A stretch of DNA of 64,000 nt from JACMLX01 sp040384325 (GCA_040384325.1 JAZKJL010000005.1:1302001-1366000); one strand, 5' to 3'; shown: positions 1-8,913, numbered from the stretch's first letter. A program made the numbers and translations. Notes: generated by a model from the sequence alone, not told the origin.

Positions 1-207
1 GCCGCAGAAAGGCCAAATTTCTGCGCGCTGCTCACACGATCGTGCGTGTGGAAGGTCCGCCAATGCTGTTGAAACTGCAACTTCGAGGGCACTTCCCCAA
101 AATTGCGATGCCTCGAACATTACGGCTCGTCGCTGCCGCGCGCCGAACATGCCCTTCTGCGGCTGTTCCGTTCTGCGGCTGTTCAGTTCTGCGATCAGCC
201 GTTGCAG
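1..207. repeat. Dispersed palindromic element, family A (right part, cut by window edge)
   Basis: No gene is visible in positions 1-214. The stretch at about 150-207 carries two TTCTGCGGCTGTTC-type units followed by GATCAGCCGTTGCAGTTC. Nearly the same block recurs at about 22901-22957 and, inverted, at about 22699-22755. Position 1 begins with GCCGCAGAA, which matches the inverted arm, so this is probably the right half of the same palindromic element with its left end outside the window. It abuts the stop codon of the minus-strand gene at 215. Confidence 0.6.
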
Positions 208-214
208 TTCGAGC

Positions 215-781
215 TCACGACCAAGCCGGCTGCCCCGGCTTCAGCGGGACGCAGCCGAGGTATCGACCAGGCTCGCGCACGTAGCGCAGCGCCTTCGTCA
301 CACCGACCTCGGACGAGAAATACGTCGTCAGCGCCAGGTCGCGCAGCAGGTGAAACCAGTGCGCGGGACCTGCCTTGACCGCCTCGGCGTCGATGGCGCG
401 CAGCAGCGCTTCACGGTCGGGCTGCAGCATCGCGGCGAAGCCTGGGGCGCGGGTGCGGAAGGCAGTCAGGGCGGCGAGCACGCGCTGCTGCCCGGCGGTG
501 TCGCGACAGTCGGTGAGCAGCAGGTTCATCGCCGCGCCGCAGCCGGCCGCCTTGGCACCGGGCGAGGCGTACGTGTCGGGGAGCAGGGTGTCGGCGAAGT
601 CGGCCAGCAGCGCCTCGTCGTCCGCGCTCAGCAGGCGCGGCTCGACCAGACGCACCGTCGCCTCGGGCGGCTTCTCGGTGGAGTCCGCCGATCCGCAGCC
701 GGGCAGCGTGCCCAGCACCACCACGCCGCCCAGCATGGCACCAGCGGCCTTCACGGCATCGCGTCGGTTCATCGCGGTCAT
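215..781 (-). CDS. Gluconate 2-dehydrogenase subunit 3 family protein (exported small subunit)
   Basis: This 188-residue protein starts with NRRDAVKAAGA, a twin-arginine-type signal, followed by a hydrophobic stretch and GTLPGCGS, which resembles a lipobox. The rest matches the small subunit that accompanies membrane-associated flavin dehydrogenases: a helical domain rich in Ala and Leu, with HWFHLLRDL and a TTYFSSEVG motif near the C terminus. In that family the small subunit helps export and maturation of the FAD subunit, which has no signal of its own. The start at 781 is favoured by GAGGTG eight bases upstream; an ATG at 772 is the alternative. It lies 12 bases after the GMC oxidoreductase gene and is probably co-transcribed with it. 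A second pair of the same two families is encoded at 13577-15834. Confidence 0.85.
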   Translation of the reverse strand: MTAMNRRDAVKAAGAMLGGVVVLGTLPGCGSADSTEKPPEATVRLVEPRLLSADDEALLADFADTLLPDTYASPGAKAAGCGAAMNLLLTDCRDTAGQQRVLAALTAFRTRAPGFAAMLQPDREALLRAIDAEAVKAGPAHWFHLLRDLALTTYFSSEVGVTKALRYVREPGRYLGCVPLKPGQPAWS

Positions 782-793
782 GTGTGCATCACC

Positions 794-2485
794 TCAGAGA
801 TTCTGCTTCGCCAGTGCATCCACCGCATGGTTCACCGCCCGCGCCGTCAGCGCCATGTACAGAATCGACGGGCTCTGGTTGCCGGTGGAGGTCATGCAGG
901 CGCCGTCGGTCACGAACACGTTGGGCACCGCGTGCAGCGCGTTCCAGGCGTTCAGCATCGACGTCTTCGGGTCCTTCCCCATGCGGCAGCCGCCCATCTC
1001 GTGGATGTCGAGCCCCGGCGCCTGATGATTGTCGCGACTGGTGATGTTCGTGCAACCCGCCACGCCGAGCATCTCCTCGGCCTGCGTGCGCCAGTCGCGG
1101 ATCATCTTCTCGTCGTTGTCGTCGTAACCCACCGACGTCACCAGCAGCGGAATGCCCCACTGATCCTTCTTCGTCGCGTGCAGGCGCACGTGGTTGGCGA
1201 ACTTCGGGATCGTCTCCCCCTGCATGTACATGTAGATGTTCCACGGCCCCGGCTGCGCCTCGGCATCCTTGTAGGCTCCACCCACGCGCAGGTCGCCCGC
1301 GTTCCCGCGCGGACGGTATCCGCCCGTGAACGTGGTGTATCCGCCCACGAAGTCGGTGTCCTGCTTCCCCACGTTGCGGAAGTTCACCAGGATGCACTCG
1401 GTCGGGTTGCGCCCGGTGAAATACTGGTCGTCGTAACCCGGCAGCACCCCGTTGGCCGACGCGCGGTAGTTGTGGTGCGCCACGTAGTGCCCCAGCAGGC
1501 CGTGATCGTTGCCCAGGCCCTTCGGAAAGCGCTTCGACGTTGAGTTGAGCAGGATCAGGTTCGAGTTCAGCGCCGAGGCGTTGACGAAGATGATGCGGGC
1601 GAAGTATTCGCTGACTTCGTGCGTGTTGGCGTCGATCACGCGCACGCCCGTGGCACGACCCTTGGCCTCGTCGTAGATGATCGACTCCACCACCGAGTCG
1701 GGCCGCATCGTCAGGTTGCCCGTCTTCTTCGCCCACGGCAGCGTGCTGGCGTTGCTGCTGAAGTAGGCGCCGTACGGACAGCCACGCATGCAGAGGTTGC
1801 GCGCCTGGCAGGTGCCGCGACCCTGCTGCAGGTGAATATCGTTCGGCTTCGAGAGGTGCGCCCAGCGACCCTGCACCACGTGGCGGTTGCCGTACTTTGC
1901 CTTCAGCGCATCACGCAGGTGTCGCTCGGCACAGTTCAACTCGAAGGGCGGCAGGAAGTCGCCATCCGGCATCGCGTCCAGCCCATCGGCATTGCCACAC
2001 ACGCCGATGAAGCGCTCGACGTGTGTGTACCAGTCGGCCACGTCGTCGTAGGTGATCGGCCAATTGATGCCGAAGCCCTGCGCTTCCGGCGACACGAACT
2101 CGTGCCGGCTCCAGCGCTGGCAGGCGCGGCCCCAGATGATCGACTTGCCGCCCACCTGGTAGCCGCGGATCCAGTCGAACGGCTGCTCCTGCTCGTACGG
2201 ATGGTCGGCGTCCTTGACGAAGAAGTGCGCGGTGTCCTCACCGTAGCCCGAGGCCTTGCTGATCAGCGGATTCGGGTCCAGCAGCGAACGCGGACGTTCG
2301 CCACGGTGCGGCAGCTCCCACGGCATCAGTTTCGCCGTCGGATAGTCCTTCACGTGCTCAACGTTGCGCCCGCGCTCGAGGACCAGCGTCTTCAGTCCCT
2401 TCTCGCACAACTCCTTCGCCGCCCAGCCGCCGGAGATGCCGGACCCGATCACGATCGCGTTGTAGGTGGTAGTCGCCGGCGGCAT
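794..2485 (-). CDS. GMC family FAD-dependent oxidoreductase
   Basis: The 563-residue flavoprotein has an N-terminal dinucleotide-binding loop GSGISGG (residues 14-20) and the C-terminal signature of glucose-methanol-choline oxidoreductases. The likely catalytic His495 lies in HEMGGCRMG and the partner Asn536 in GNQSPS. Around residues 223-238 is a cysteine-rich segment (CQARNLCMRGCPYG). In related sugar dehydrogenases such a segment can hold an iron-sulfur cluster; that is inference here. There is no signal peptide, so export probably depends on the Tat-type small subunit encoded just downstream. The substrate (sugar, polyol or alcohol) cannot be told from sequence. It sits between a PPC-domain protein and the small subunit in one minus-strand operon. 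Confidence 0.88.
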   Translation of the reverse strand: MPPATTTYNAIVIGSGISGGWAAKELCEKGLKTLVLERGRNVEHVKDYPTAKLMPWELPHRGERPRSLLDPNPLISKASGYGEDTAHFFVKDADHPYEQEQPFDWIRGYQVGGKSIIWGRACQRWSRHEFVSPEAQGFGINWPITYDDVADWYTHVERFIGVCGNADGLDAMPDGDFLPPFELNCAERHLRDALKAKYGNRHVVQGRWAHLSKPNDIHLQQGRGTCQARNLCMRGCPYGAYFSSNASTLPWAKKTGNLTMRPDSVVESIIYDEAKGRATGVRVIDANTHEVSEYFARIIFVNASALNSNLILLNSTSKRFPKGLGNDHGLLGHYVAHHNYRASANGVLPGYDDQYFTGRNPTECILVNFRNVGKQDTDFVGGYTTFTGGYRPRGNAGDLRVGGAYKDAEAQPGPWNIYMYMQGETIPKFANHVRLHATKKDQWGIPLLVTSVGYDDNDEKMIRDWRTQAEEMLGVAGCTNITSRDNHQAPGLDIHEMGGCRMGKDPKTSMLNAWNALHAVPNVFVTDGACMTSTGNQSPSILYMALTARAVNHAVDALAKQNL

Positions 2486-2500
2486 GGTCTCTGGTGTCGG

Positions 2501-3679
2501 TTACGGGCGGCGCGCCGGACGTGCCGCACTGCTGGCGGCGCGATCGAGCCGGATGGTGTAGGTGCCGGTCTTGCCGGCGCCGACGGTGTTGGCGCGGATG
2601 AGGTAATCACCCGCCACCTCGAAGGTGTGCTCCAGCTTCGCATGATTGCCACCGGCACCGTCGTCGTCGTAGGCGATCTGCGTCCACGCGCCGTCCGCCA
2701 GCTGGCCGAGCACCAGGTAGCTGTCCACCGCCGACGAGCGCATCGTCACCGTCACCTTCTCCCCCGCGCGCACCGTGATGCGATAGAGGTCGAAGAGTGA
2801 GCCGTCGTCGGCCTCGTCGTCGGTATCGGTGAGTTCACCGGTGGTCGGCATGTTGGTGGCCAGGTTGGCGATCACCGTCGGACGCATCACGCGCTCGGCC
2901 ACCTTCACCGTGTACGTGCCGGTGCTGTTCGCATCCAGCGCCTGGGCGCGGATGATGTAGGTGCCATCCTCCTTCACGGTGTAGCGCAGGCGGGCGTTCT
3001 TCTCGCCGCCGCCGTCGTCGTCGGTCTCCTCGATGTTGAGCGAGTCGCCGATCATGCGACCGATGCCCACGAACGAATCGAGGTCGCCCGGCGCCGTCAT
3101 CTCGATCACCAGGCGCTGTCCCTTCCGCGCCGTGATGCGATACAGGTCGTAGTACGCCCCCTTGCCGTCATCCAGCGACGGGTCGGTCTCAGCCAGCGTT
3201 CCCGACATCGCCTCGCCGATCGCGATCGCCTTCGGCGGCGTGATGATGGTGGCCGGCATCGTGTCGAGGCGCACCGTGAACGGGCCCACGCCATCGGCCT
3301 TCAGCGACTGCGCGATCAGGTAGTACGTGCCGGCATCCTTCGGCGTCCAGCGCAGCCGCGCATTCGAGTTGCCGGCGCCGTCGTCATCGGAGGCGAGGTA
3401 GTCGGTGAGTCCATTCACCTGACGCGCCACCGAGAGATAGGAGTCGAAGTCGTCGGCGCGCATCACGATCGAGTAGCGCTGGCCGGGCTTCACGTCGAGC
3501 CGGAACACCTGGAAGCGTCCCCGCTCGTTGATCGTGGGATCGGTGCGGCCGAGGGTGCCGTCCATGGTGCTGCCGAGCGGCAGCGTCGGCGCAGCGGAGA
3601 GCTGGGCCGCCAGCGGTGCGGCAGTGGTGACGAGGGCGCTGGCCATCAGCGCGGCGGAAAGCGTGCGGGGGAGCGACAT
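2501..3679 (-). CDS. Exported protein with three PPC (pre-peptidase C-terminal) domains
   Basis: The 392-residue protein opens with a Sec signal peptide (hydrophobic stretch ending near PLAAQ, residue 26). It then has three similar beta-rich repeats at about residues 35-140, 150-265 and 275-382. Each repeat has the pattern of a pre-peptidase C-terminal domain: a G-L-x-x-D-P/T start, a FxV/YRITxxAG segment, a DSYLVLG-type strand, an acidic DDDGAG loop that may bind calcium, and YxxRAxS plus GxYTVRL ending strands. No protease domain is attached, which is unusual because PPC domains are normally C-terminal appendages of secreted peptidases. It may be a surface or periplasmic binding protein. 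The gene ends 15 bases before the GMC oxidoreductase gene and is probably first in that operon. Confidence 0.82.
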   Translation of the reverse strand: MSLPRTLSAALMASALVTTAAPLAAQLSAAPTLPLGSTMDGTLGRTDPTINERGRFQVFRLDVKPGQRYSIVMRADDFDSYLSVARQVNGLTDYLASDDDGAGNSNARLRWTPKDAGTYYLIAQSLKADGVGPFTVRLDTMPATIITPPKAIAIGEAMSGTLAETDPSLDDGKGAYYDLYRITARKGQRLVIEMTAPGDLDSFVGIGRMIGDSLNIEETDDDGGGEKNARLRYTVKEDGTYIIRAQALDANSTGTYTVKVAERVMRPTVIANLATNMPTTGELTDTDDEADDGSLFDLYRITVRAGEKVTVTMRSSAVDSYLVLGQLADGAWTQIAYDDDGAGGNHAKLEHTFEVAGDYLIRANTVGAGKTGTYTIRLDRAASSAARPARRP

Positions 3680-3821
3680 GGAGGGGAAACGGGTAGGTGG
3701 TGGTGCGGATCGTACAGGATGACACGAAGCCCGACAACGGGAGATGCGCCGACCGCGTGGGGTGACACACCCTCAGCGCCGCGCCGATTGCATCCGCGTT
3801 TCCACCCGTCAGGTTTCTCCC

Positions 3822-6095
3822 ATGCGATCCCCCTCCATGCTCCAGTCCGTGCTCGCCGGCTGTCTCGTCGCGGGCAGCCTCTGCGCCCAGCAACCGGCCA
3901 GCGCCACCGGCGGTCCGCGCCCCGGCGTCGACGTGCTGCAATACGACTTCCGGGTCGAGTTTCCGGCGTCGTCGTTTCCGGATGTGGTGCGATTCGCCGC
4001 CACCACCACCGCCGTGCGGCGCGGCGCCACCGGTAGCCTGGCCCTCGACCTCGTGGCCGCGCTGCAGGTGGACTCGGTGCACGTCAACGCCGTCGCCACG
4101 CCGTTCACGCGGCCGGGTGACAGCGTGCGCGTCGCGCTCCCGCGCGGGCAGGACGACACGGTGCGCGTGGCGGTGTTCTACCACGGCCTGCCCACCGATG
4201 GGCTGATCGTCCGCCGCGACTCCACGCTCGGCTGGACCGCATTCGGCGACAACTTTCCCAATCGTGCGCGCCAGTGGCTGGCGGTGGTGGACCATCCGGC
4301 CGACAAGGCGCTGGTCCACTGGGACGTGCTCGCTCCCGCCACCCATCGCGTGATCGCGAACGGCCGGCTGGTCGAGGAGACGCCGGATGGTGCCACGGGC
4401 GACAGGCGGCGGGTGCGCACGCGCTGGCAGGGCATCAGGCCGATCTACACCGCGGTGATGGTGATCGGCGTGGCCCCGTTCGCGGTGGTCGAGCTGGCCG
4501 ACACCACCTGCGTGCGCGGCGAGGTGACGGGCTGCGTGCGACAGTCGGTGTGGACCAGCCCCGCCAACCGCGCGGTGGTGCCGGGCAACTTCGCACGTGC
4601 CGCCGAGATGGTGGCGCTGTTCACGCGACTGGCGGGCCCGTTCCCGTACGAGAAGCTGGCGCACGTGGCCTCGTCCACGCGCTACGGCGGCATGGAGAAC
4701 GCGGCCGCCATCTTCTACGCCGACAACCTCTTTCGCCCCGGCAGCCCGAGCGAAGGGCTGATCGCGCACGAGACGGCGCACCAGTGGTTCGGTGATGCCG
4801 TCACCGAGCGTGAATGGCCGGACGTCTGGCTCTCGGAAGGATTCGCGACCTACTTCGCCGCGCTCTGGAGTGAACATGCGCACGGTAGCGCCGATTTCCG
4901 TCGCGAGATGACGGAGATGCGCGCCGAGATGCTGGCGTCGCCGATCACGGTCGAGAAGCCGGTGATCGACACCGGGCTGGATGACCTGGGACGGGTGCTG
5001 AACACCAACGTCTACCAGAAGGCCGGCTTCGTGCTGCACATGTTGCGGCGCGAGATCGGCGATTCGGCGTTCTTCGGTGGCATCCGCAGCTACTACGGCG
5101 CGTATCGCCATCGGAATGCGTCGACGGATGACCTGCGGGCCGAGTTCGAGAAGGCGGCGGGGCGGGAGCTGGGCTGGTTCTTCGCGCAGTGGATGCAGCG
5201 TCCGGGTTTCGCTGACATCCGGCCGACGTGGCGCTGGGACGCGTCGCGCGGGAAGCTGGTGGCCAGCGTGGTGCAGGGAGCACGGTTCACGCCGTATCGC
5301 CTGTCGCTGTCGATCGACGTCACCGACGCCGCGGGTGTCACGCAGCGCACGCGCATCCTGGTGCCGGCGCAGGCGTCATCCACGATCGACGTGCCGCTGT
5401 CGCTCAGCGCCGCACCGCGTCGCGTGGAGTTCGATCCCGACGTCTCCATCCTCGGCACGGTGGCCACGCCCGCCGGCGCCGTACGTGCGCCAGCGATCGG
5501 GCTGCAGGGCATCACCGGCCACTGGACCGAGCCGCGTGACGGTGGCGAGATGGTGGTGGATGGCACGAAGTGGAATGGGACCACCGCCGACAGCACACTC
5601 ACGCGTGCATCGCGCGAGCTGTTCGGGGTGGTGAACGACACGCTGGTGAAGCAGTGGAACACACCGAATGCGTTCCCGGTGGCGGTGGTGCGCGGCAATC
5701 GCGATTTCCGCAACGGCCTGCTGCGGGTGCAATTCCGCATGCTGGCCGGCGCATCGGACCAGAACGCCGGCATCGTGTTCAACCTGCAGCCGAACGGCGA
5801 GTACCTGTACCTCCGCTACAACACCAAGGACGGTGACCTGGCGCTGTGGAAGTTCAGCAATGGGCAGCGCAGCGTGATCGCGCATGGTGAGGCCGGTACA
5901 CGCATCCCGCTGGATCAGTGGGCGACGCTCGAGGTACGCGTGGATGGCAATCGTGTCACGGGCACGGTGCCTGGCTACGAGCGCCTGCGCCTGGAGCAGC
6001 AGCTGGAGGCGCCGGCCACGGGGCGCGTGGGGCTGTGGGTGAAGCGCGATGCGGTGACCGCCTTCCGCGACTTCACCATCGCGCCGCGCCGGTGA
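3822..6095 (+). CDS. M1 family metallopeptidase fused to a concanavalin-like C-terminal domain
   Basis: The chosen ATG gives a 757-residue preprotein with a signal peptide ending near SLCAQ. The gluzincin aminopeptidase core has the exopeptidase motif GGMEN (289-293), the zinc site HETAH (316-320) and the third ligand Glu339 in SEGFATYF, exactly spaced for family M1. After about residue 540 comes a second module starting GHWTEPRDGG and containing VRGNRDFRNGLLRVQF, AGIVFNLQPNGEYLYLRYN and WATLEVRVDG. This resembles DUF1080/LamG-type jelly-roll domains and may bind glycans or the cell surface. The open frame extends 26 codons upstream, but only the internal ATG gives a proper signal peptide. 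The gene is divergent from the PPC protein across 142 bases. Substrate is unknown; removal of N-terminal amino acids from extracellular peptides is expected. Confidence 0.9.
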   Translation: MRSPSMLQSVLAGCLVAGSLCAQQPASATGGPRPGVDVLQYDFRVEFPASSFPDVVRFAATTTAVRRGATGSLALDLVAALQVDSVHVNAVATPFTRPGDSVRVALPRGQDDTVRVAVFYHGLPTDGLIVRRDSTLGWTAFGDNFPNRARQWLAVVDHPADKALVHWDVLAPATHRVIANGRLVEETPDGATGDRRRVRTRWQGIRPIYTAVMVIGVAPFAVVELADTTCVRGEVTGCVRQSVWTSPANRAVVPGNFARAAEMVALFTRLAGPFPYEKLAHVASSTRYGGMENAAAIFYADNLFRPGSPSEGLIAHETAHQWFGDAVTEREWPDVWLSEGFATYFAALWSEHAHGSADFRREMTEMRAEMLASPITVEKPVIDTGLDDLGRVLNTNVYQKAGFVLHMLRREIGDSAFFGGIRSYYGAYRHRNASTDDLRAEFEKAAGRELGWFFAQWMQRPGFADIRPTWRWDASRGKLVASVVQGARFTPYRLSLSIDVTDAAGVTQRTRILVPAQASSTIDVPLSLSAAPRRVEFDPDVSILGTVATPAGAVRAPAIGLQGITGHWTEPRDGGEMVVDGTKWNGTTADSTLTRASRELFGVVNDTLVKQWNTPNAFPVAVVRGNRDFRNGLLRVQFRMLAGASDQNAGIVFNLQPNGEYLYLRYNTKDGDLALWKFSNGQRSVIAHGEAGTRIPLDQWATLEVRVDGNRVTGTVPGYERLRLEQQLEAPATGRVGLWVKRDAVTAFRDFTIAPRR

Positions 6096-6099
6096 TGCG

Positions 6100-6555
6100 A
6101 TGAAACTCTGGCTCGACGCCGACGCCGCCCCGCGCGACGTGAAGGAGGTGTGTTACCGCGCCTGCGCACGCCTGTCGCTGGAGACGATCCTGGTGGCCAA
6201 CATGCGCCTGCAGCTGCCGGTAGGGTATCCGCTGCTGTCGTCGGTGCGGGTGGAGGGTGGTCCCGATGTGGCGGACTTGTACATCGCCGAACATGCGGAG
6301 AAGGGCGACGTGGCCGTGACCGCCGACATCCCGCTGGCGGCGCTGCTGGTGCCGAAGGGCGTGGTGGTGATCGATCCGCGCGGCGAGGAATACACAGAGG
6401 AGACCATCGGCGAGCGGCTGTCGGTGCGGAACTTCATGGAAGGGTTGCGCAGCACCGGCGTCGAGACCGGCGGGCACGCGAGTTACGGCGCGAAGGACAA
6501 GCAGAACTTCTCGAATGCGCTGGATCGGGCGTTGACGCGGGCGCGGCGTCGGTGA
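6100..6555 (+). CDS. UPF0178 (DUF188) family protein, YaiI/YqxD-like
   Basis: The 151-residue protein begins MKLWLDADAAPRDVKEV, the conserved acidic N terminus of the UPF0178 family. It continues with GPDVADLYIAEHAEKGDVAVTAD-type and DIPLAA motifs and ends with FSNALDR. It has the PIN-like fold signature of clustered aspartates (D7, D9 and the DVAVTAD region), so nuclease activity has been suspected for the family, but no function is established. The length is normal for the family. The ATG lies four bases after the stop of the M1 peptidase gene, so the two are probably translated from one message. A strong hairpin follows at 6567-6602. Confidence 0.9.
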   Translation: MKLWLDADAAPRDVKEVCYRACARLSLETILVANMRLQLPVGYPLLSSVRVEGGPDVADLYIAEHAEKGDVAVTADIPLAALLVPKGVVVIDPRGEEYTEETIGERLSVRNFMEGLRSTGVETGGHASYGAKDKQNFSNALDRALTRARRR

Positions 6556-6566
6556 TGGGTTGAACG

Positions 6567-6602
6567 ACGAAGCGCCAGACCGTGACCGGCCTGGCGCTTC
6601 GT
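6567..6602 (+). terminator. Strong stem-loop terminator between convergent genes
   Basis: A perfect 12-bp inverted repeat, ACGAAGCGCCAG at 6567-6578 and its complement at 6591-6602, encloses a 12-base loop. It follows the UPF0178 stop codon by 11 bases and faces the DUF3300 gene on the other strand. A (TC)9 tract at 6605-6622 follows instead of a T-run. By position it should end transcripts from the left, and possibly from both sides. Confidence 0.75.
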
Positions 6603-6604
6603 TG

Positions 6605-6622
6605 TCTCTCTCTCTCTCTCTC
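6605..6622. repeat. (TC)9 dinucleotide tract
   Basis: Nine TC units sit between the hairpin at 6567-6602 and the stop codon of the DUF3300 gene at 6631. Such tracts can vary in length by slippage; no coding effect is expected here. Confidence 0.85.
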
Positions 6623-6630
6623 AGTCGCCG

Positions 6631-8238
6631 TTACGGCCGCTCGCGCCCGCCCCGGCCACCACCGTTGCCACCACCACCATTCCCGCGCCCGCCGCCGCCA
6701 CCCTGCGGCTCGGCGCCACGTGGGTTGATCATCGGCCCGTCATTGCGCTGCGAACCGCGCGACATGCCCGACGGACTGCCACCACCGAAGCCACCGCCAC
6801 CGTTGCCGCGACCGCGAGACTCGTCACGCGGCGCGCGATCCGGCTGGCTCATGCCGCCGCCGCGCGACTCACGCTGCGGACTGCCGCCGACCGACGATTC
6901 GCTGCGGCGACCGCCGCCACCGTTGCCGGCGTTGTCGCGACCCCAGGTGCCGCTCGGGTTCACGTCGCGATAGCCGCCACCCTGACCGCGATTGGCACTG
7001 CCGCTGCTGCGATCGTAGCCACCACGATCCGTGCGATCCGGGGTGCGTCCCACGCTGCCACCCTGCCCGCGCTCCACGATCACGCTGCGGTCCGTGGAGC
7101 GGCTGGAGCCGCGGTCGTACGCGCCACGATTGCTGTTGCGATCGTAGACACCGCGATTGTTGCCCGAGCTGTACACGGTGCGGTTGTCCTGTCGACCCAC
7201 GCTGCCGCCCTGACCCTGGTTCACGATCACGTTGCGGTTGCGGCTCTGGTCCACGATCACCGTGCGGCCGCCGCCATTCCGTGAGCCGCTGCGGTCGTAG
7301 TCGCGGCGGTCGTAGCCACGATCGTAGCCCACGCTCCGCTGCGTGCCGCGATACACCACCGGCCCGCGGCTGAACCGCGTGTCGCGATGCACGCCGCCGT
7401 ACCGGTCCACGTTGCGGTATTCCACCCGGCGACGGATCACGTCGCGGTTGATGTAGACGTTCCGATAACGCGGATTGACGTAGATGTTGGTGATGTTGAT
7501 GAACGGGCGTGACCGCTGCCTCCAGCCGCCGCCGTAGCCGTAGTAGCCCACGTCCCAGCCGTGGTAGTACACGTTCCGCGCGCGCCAGTTGAAGTCGTAG
7601 TTCAGCCAGACGCCGATCGGGAAGCCGATGCCGAACGACCAGAACGGCGAGTAGTAGCCACCGCGGAAGATCGGGCGGGTGTAGATCACGTACGGGTCGT
7701 ACACGGGGACATAGATCACCCGCGTCTGCGTCGGCGCGATGATGTAGTTGCCGTCATCGCGGCTCACCGACTGCTGCTGGTTGCTGAGCAGGTTGCCCTG
7801 CGCGTCGGCCATCGCGCGCATGCGCTGCACCGCCGCCATCACGTCGCTCGACTGCACCGCGTACGCCCGGCCGAGCGCGATCGTCCAGTCACCCTTGTCG
7901 GCCATCATGTTCAGCGCCGACGGGTAATGCGCCACCGCCTTCACGCTCACGTCCCAGTTCTGGTCGTCCACGTCGTCGGTGCCGTTCGCCCGCACGAACC
8001 GCGCGGCCTCTTCCACCTGGTCGGGGAAGGTCGCCGCCACCAGCACCTGTGCCAGCAGCGCGTCGGGATACAGCGCGATCGAGCCGACGAGGTTGTCGAG
8101 CTGCTCGTCGGAATACCGCTCGTACTCGTCATCGGGGTATTCGGCCGATGGACGACTCTCTTGCGCGGTGACGGACGGCGCCCCGGCGAACGTCGCCAGG
8201 GAGGCGGCCGCGAACAGCGCAAACGATCGACGGATCAT
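6631..8238 (-). CDS. DUF3300 domain-containing exported protein with long Gly/Arg/Asn-rich tail
   Basis: The start at 8238 gives a 535-residue protein with a clear signal peptide (IRRSFALFAAASLATFAGAP). The N-terminal part matches DUF3300: DNLVGSIALYPDALLAQVL, FVRANGTDD, NWDVSVKAVAHYP and TRVIYVPVYDP. After about residue 200 come tyrosine-rich strands (YYHGWDVGYYGYGGG). From about residue 270 to the end the sequence is low-complexity and hydrophilic, dominated by Gly, Arg, Asn, Ser and Asp with repeated RGxYDR and GGSVGR motifs. The upstream in-frame ATG at 8292 is less likely because it buries the signal peptide. DUF3300 proteins are exported and of unknown function. The gene is convergent with the UPF0178 gene and stands alone. 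Confidence 0.85.
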   Translation of the reverse strand: MIRRSFALFAAASLATFAGAPSVTAQESRPSAEYPDDEYERYSDEQLDNLVGSIALYPDALLAQVLVAATFPDQVEEAARFVRANGTDDVDDQNWDVSVKAVAHYPSALNMMADKGDWTIALGRAYAVQSSDVMAAVQRMRAMADAQGNLLSNQQQSVSRDDGNYIIAPTQTRVIYVPVYDPYVIYTRPIFRGGYYSPFWSFGIGFPIGVWLNYDFNWRARNVYYHGWDVGYYGYGGGWRQRSRPFINITNIYVNPRYRNVYINRDVIRRRVEYRNVDRYGGVHRDTRFSRGPVVYRGTQRSVGYDRGYDRRDYDRSGSRNGGGRTVIVDQSRNRNVIVNQGQGGSVGRQDNRTVYSSGNNRGVYDRNSNRGAYDRGSSRSTDRSVIVERGQGGSVGRTPDRTDRGGYDRSSGSANRGQGGGYRDVNPSGTWGRDNAGNGGGGRRSESSVGGSPQRESRGGGMSQPDRAPRDESRGRGNGGGGFGGGSPSGMSRGSQRNDGPMINPRGAEPQGGGGGRGNGGGGNGGGRGGRERP

Positions 8239-8364
8239 GGTGCCACTCCGGAAAGAGACAGGAACGGCCCTGTCGGCAACGCACTGGTGCATTTCCTGTA
8301 CCCCATGTAACCGCGTTGCAGCACAATGACTTAGCTCATGAAACGGTGCGCCGGATTCCCCTTT

Positions 8365-8913
8365 TCAGGACACCGCGATGCCCTCTGGGGACACCCCGTC
8401 GCTCTTTTTCCGGGACAGCAGTCCGGCGGCCAGCAGGGTCATCAACAGCACCACCGGCAGCGGCTCCAGGAATGTGAACCCGATGTTCACCAGCGGGTTC
8501 TGGTACATCACCGCGAACTTGTCCATCTCCGCCTTCTGCGCCGCCAGCTCAGCCTCACTCTTGCCCGACTTACGGGCGTTCTCGAGGGCGTGGGCCGAAT
8601 ACTCCTGCAGATAGTTGGGCATGAAGCGGTAGTACATCACCTGCCAGGTGGCCACGTAACAGGTGGTGGCGATGAGGCTGATCAGCAGCCCCGCCCGCAC
8701 CGCCTGCCAGAATCGGATCGTGCCACCGAGCACCGTGTCGCGGTAGGTCCGCACGCCGAAGTAGACCATCAGCAACGCCGCCACCATCGTGGCGTAACCG
8801 ACGATCATGCCGTTGTCGAACCCGATCTGGTCCTTGAACGACATCGAGATCGCCATCAGCGACGACAGGATGGCGCCGGCGATCAGGCCGTAAGTGAGGA
8901 CGATTTTCTTCAT
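8365..8913 (-). CDS. DUF4199 domain-containing membrane protein
   Basis: The ATG at 8913 gives 182 residues starting MKKIVLTYGLIAGAILSS. Four hydrophobic segments are visible at about residues 4-24, 35-53, 70-92 and 143-165. A charged soluble stretch between the third and fourth (NARKSGKSEAELAAQKAEM) is typical of DUF4199. The family is a four-helix inner-membrane protein of unknown function. In Bacteroidota and Gemmatimonadota it often sits next to a LuxR-type regulator with two membrane helices, as it does here 124 bases upstream. The longer upstream extension of the frame has no membrane-protein character. Confidence 0.85.
   Translation of the reverse strand: MKKIVLTYGLIAGAILSSLMAISMSFKDQIGFDNGMIVGYATMVAALLMVYFGVRTYRDTVLGGTIRFWQAVRAGLLISLIATTCYVATWQVMYYRFMPNYLQEYSAHALENARKSGKSEAELAAQKAEMDKFAVMYQNPLVNIGFTFLEPLPVVLLMTLLAAGLLSRKKSDGVSPEGIAVS

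Noticed and set aside
149..1543. Long plus-strand frame (464 codons) over the first GMC operon
   Set aside because: It is antisense to the dehydrogenase subunit genes and has Arg/His/Val-rich shadow composition with no domain.
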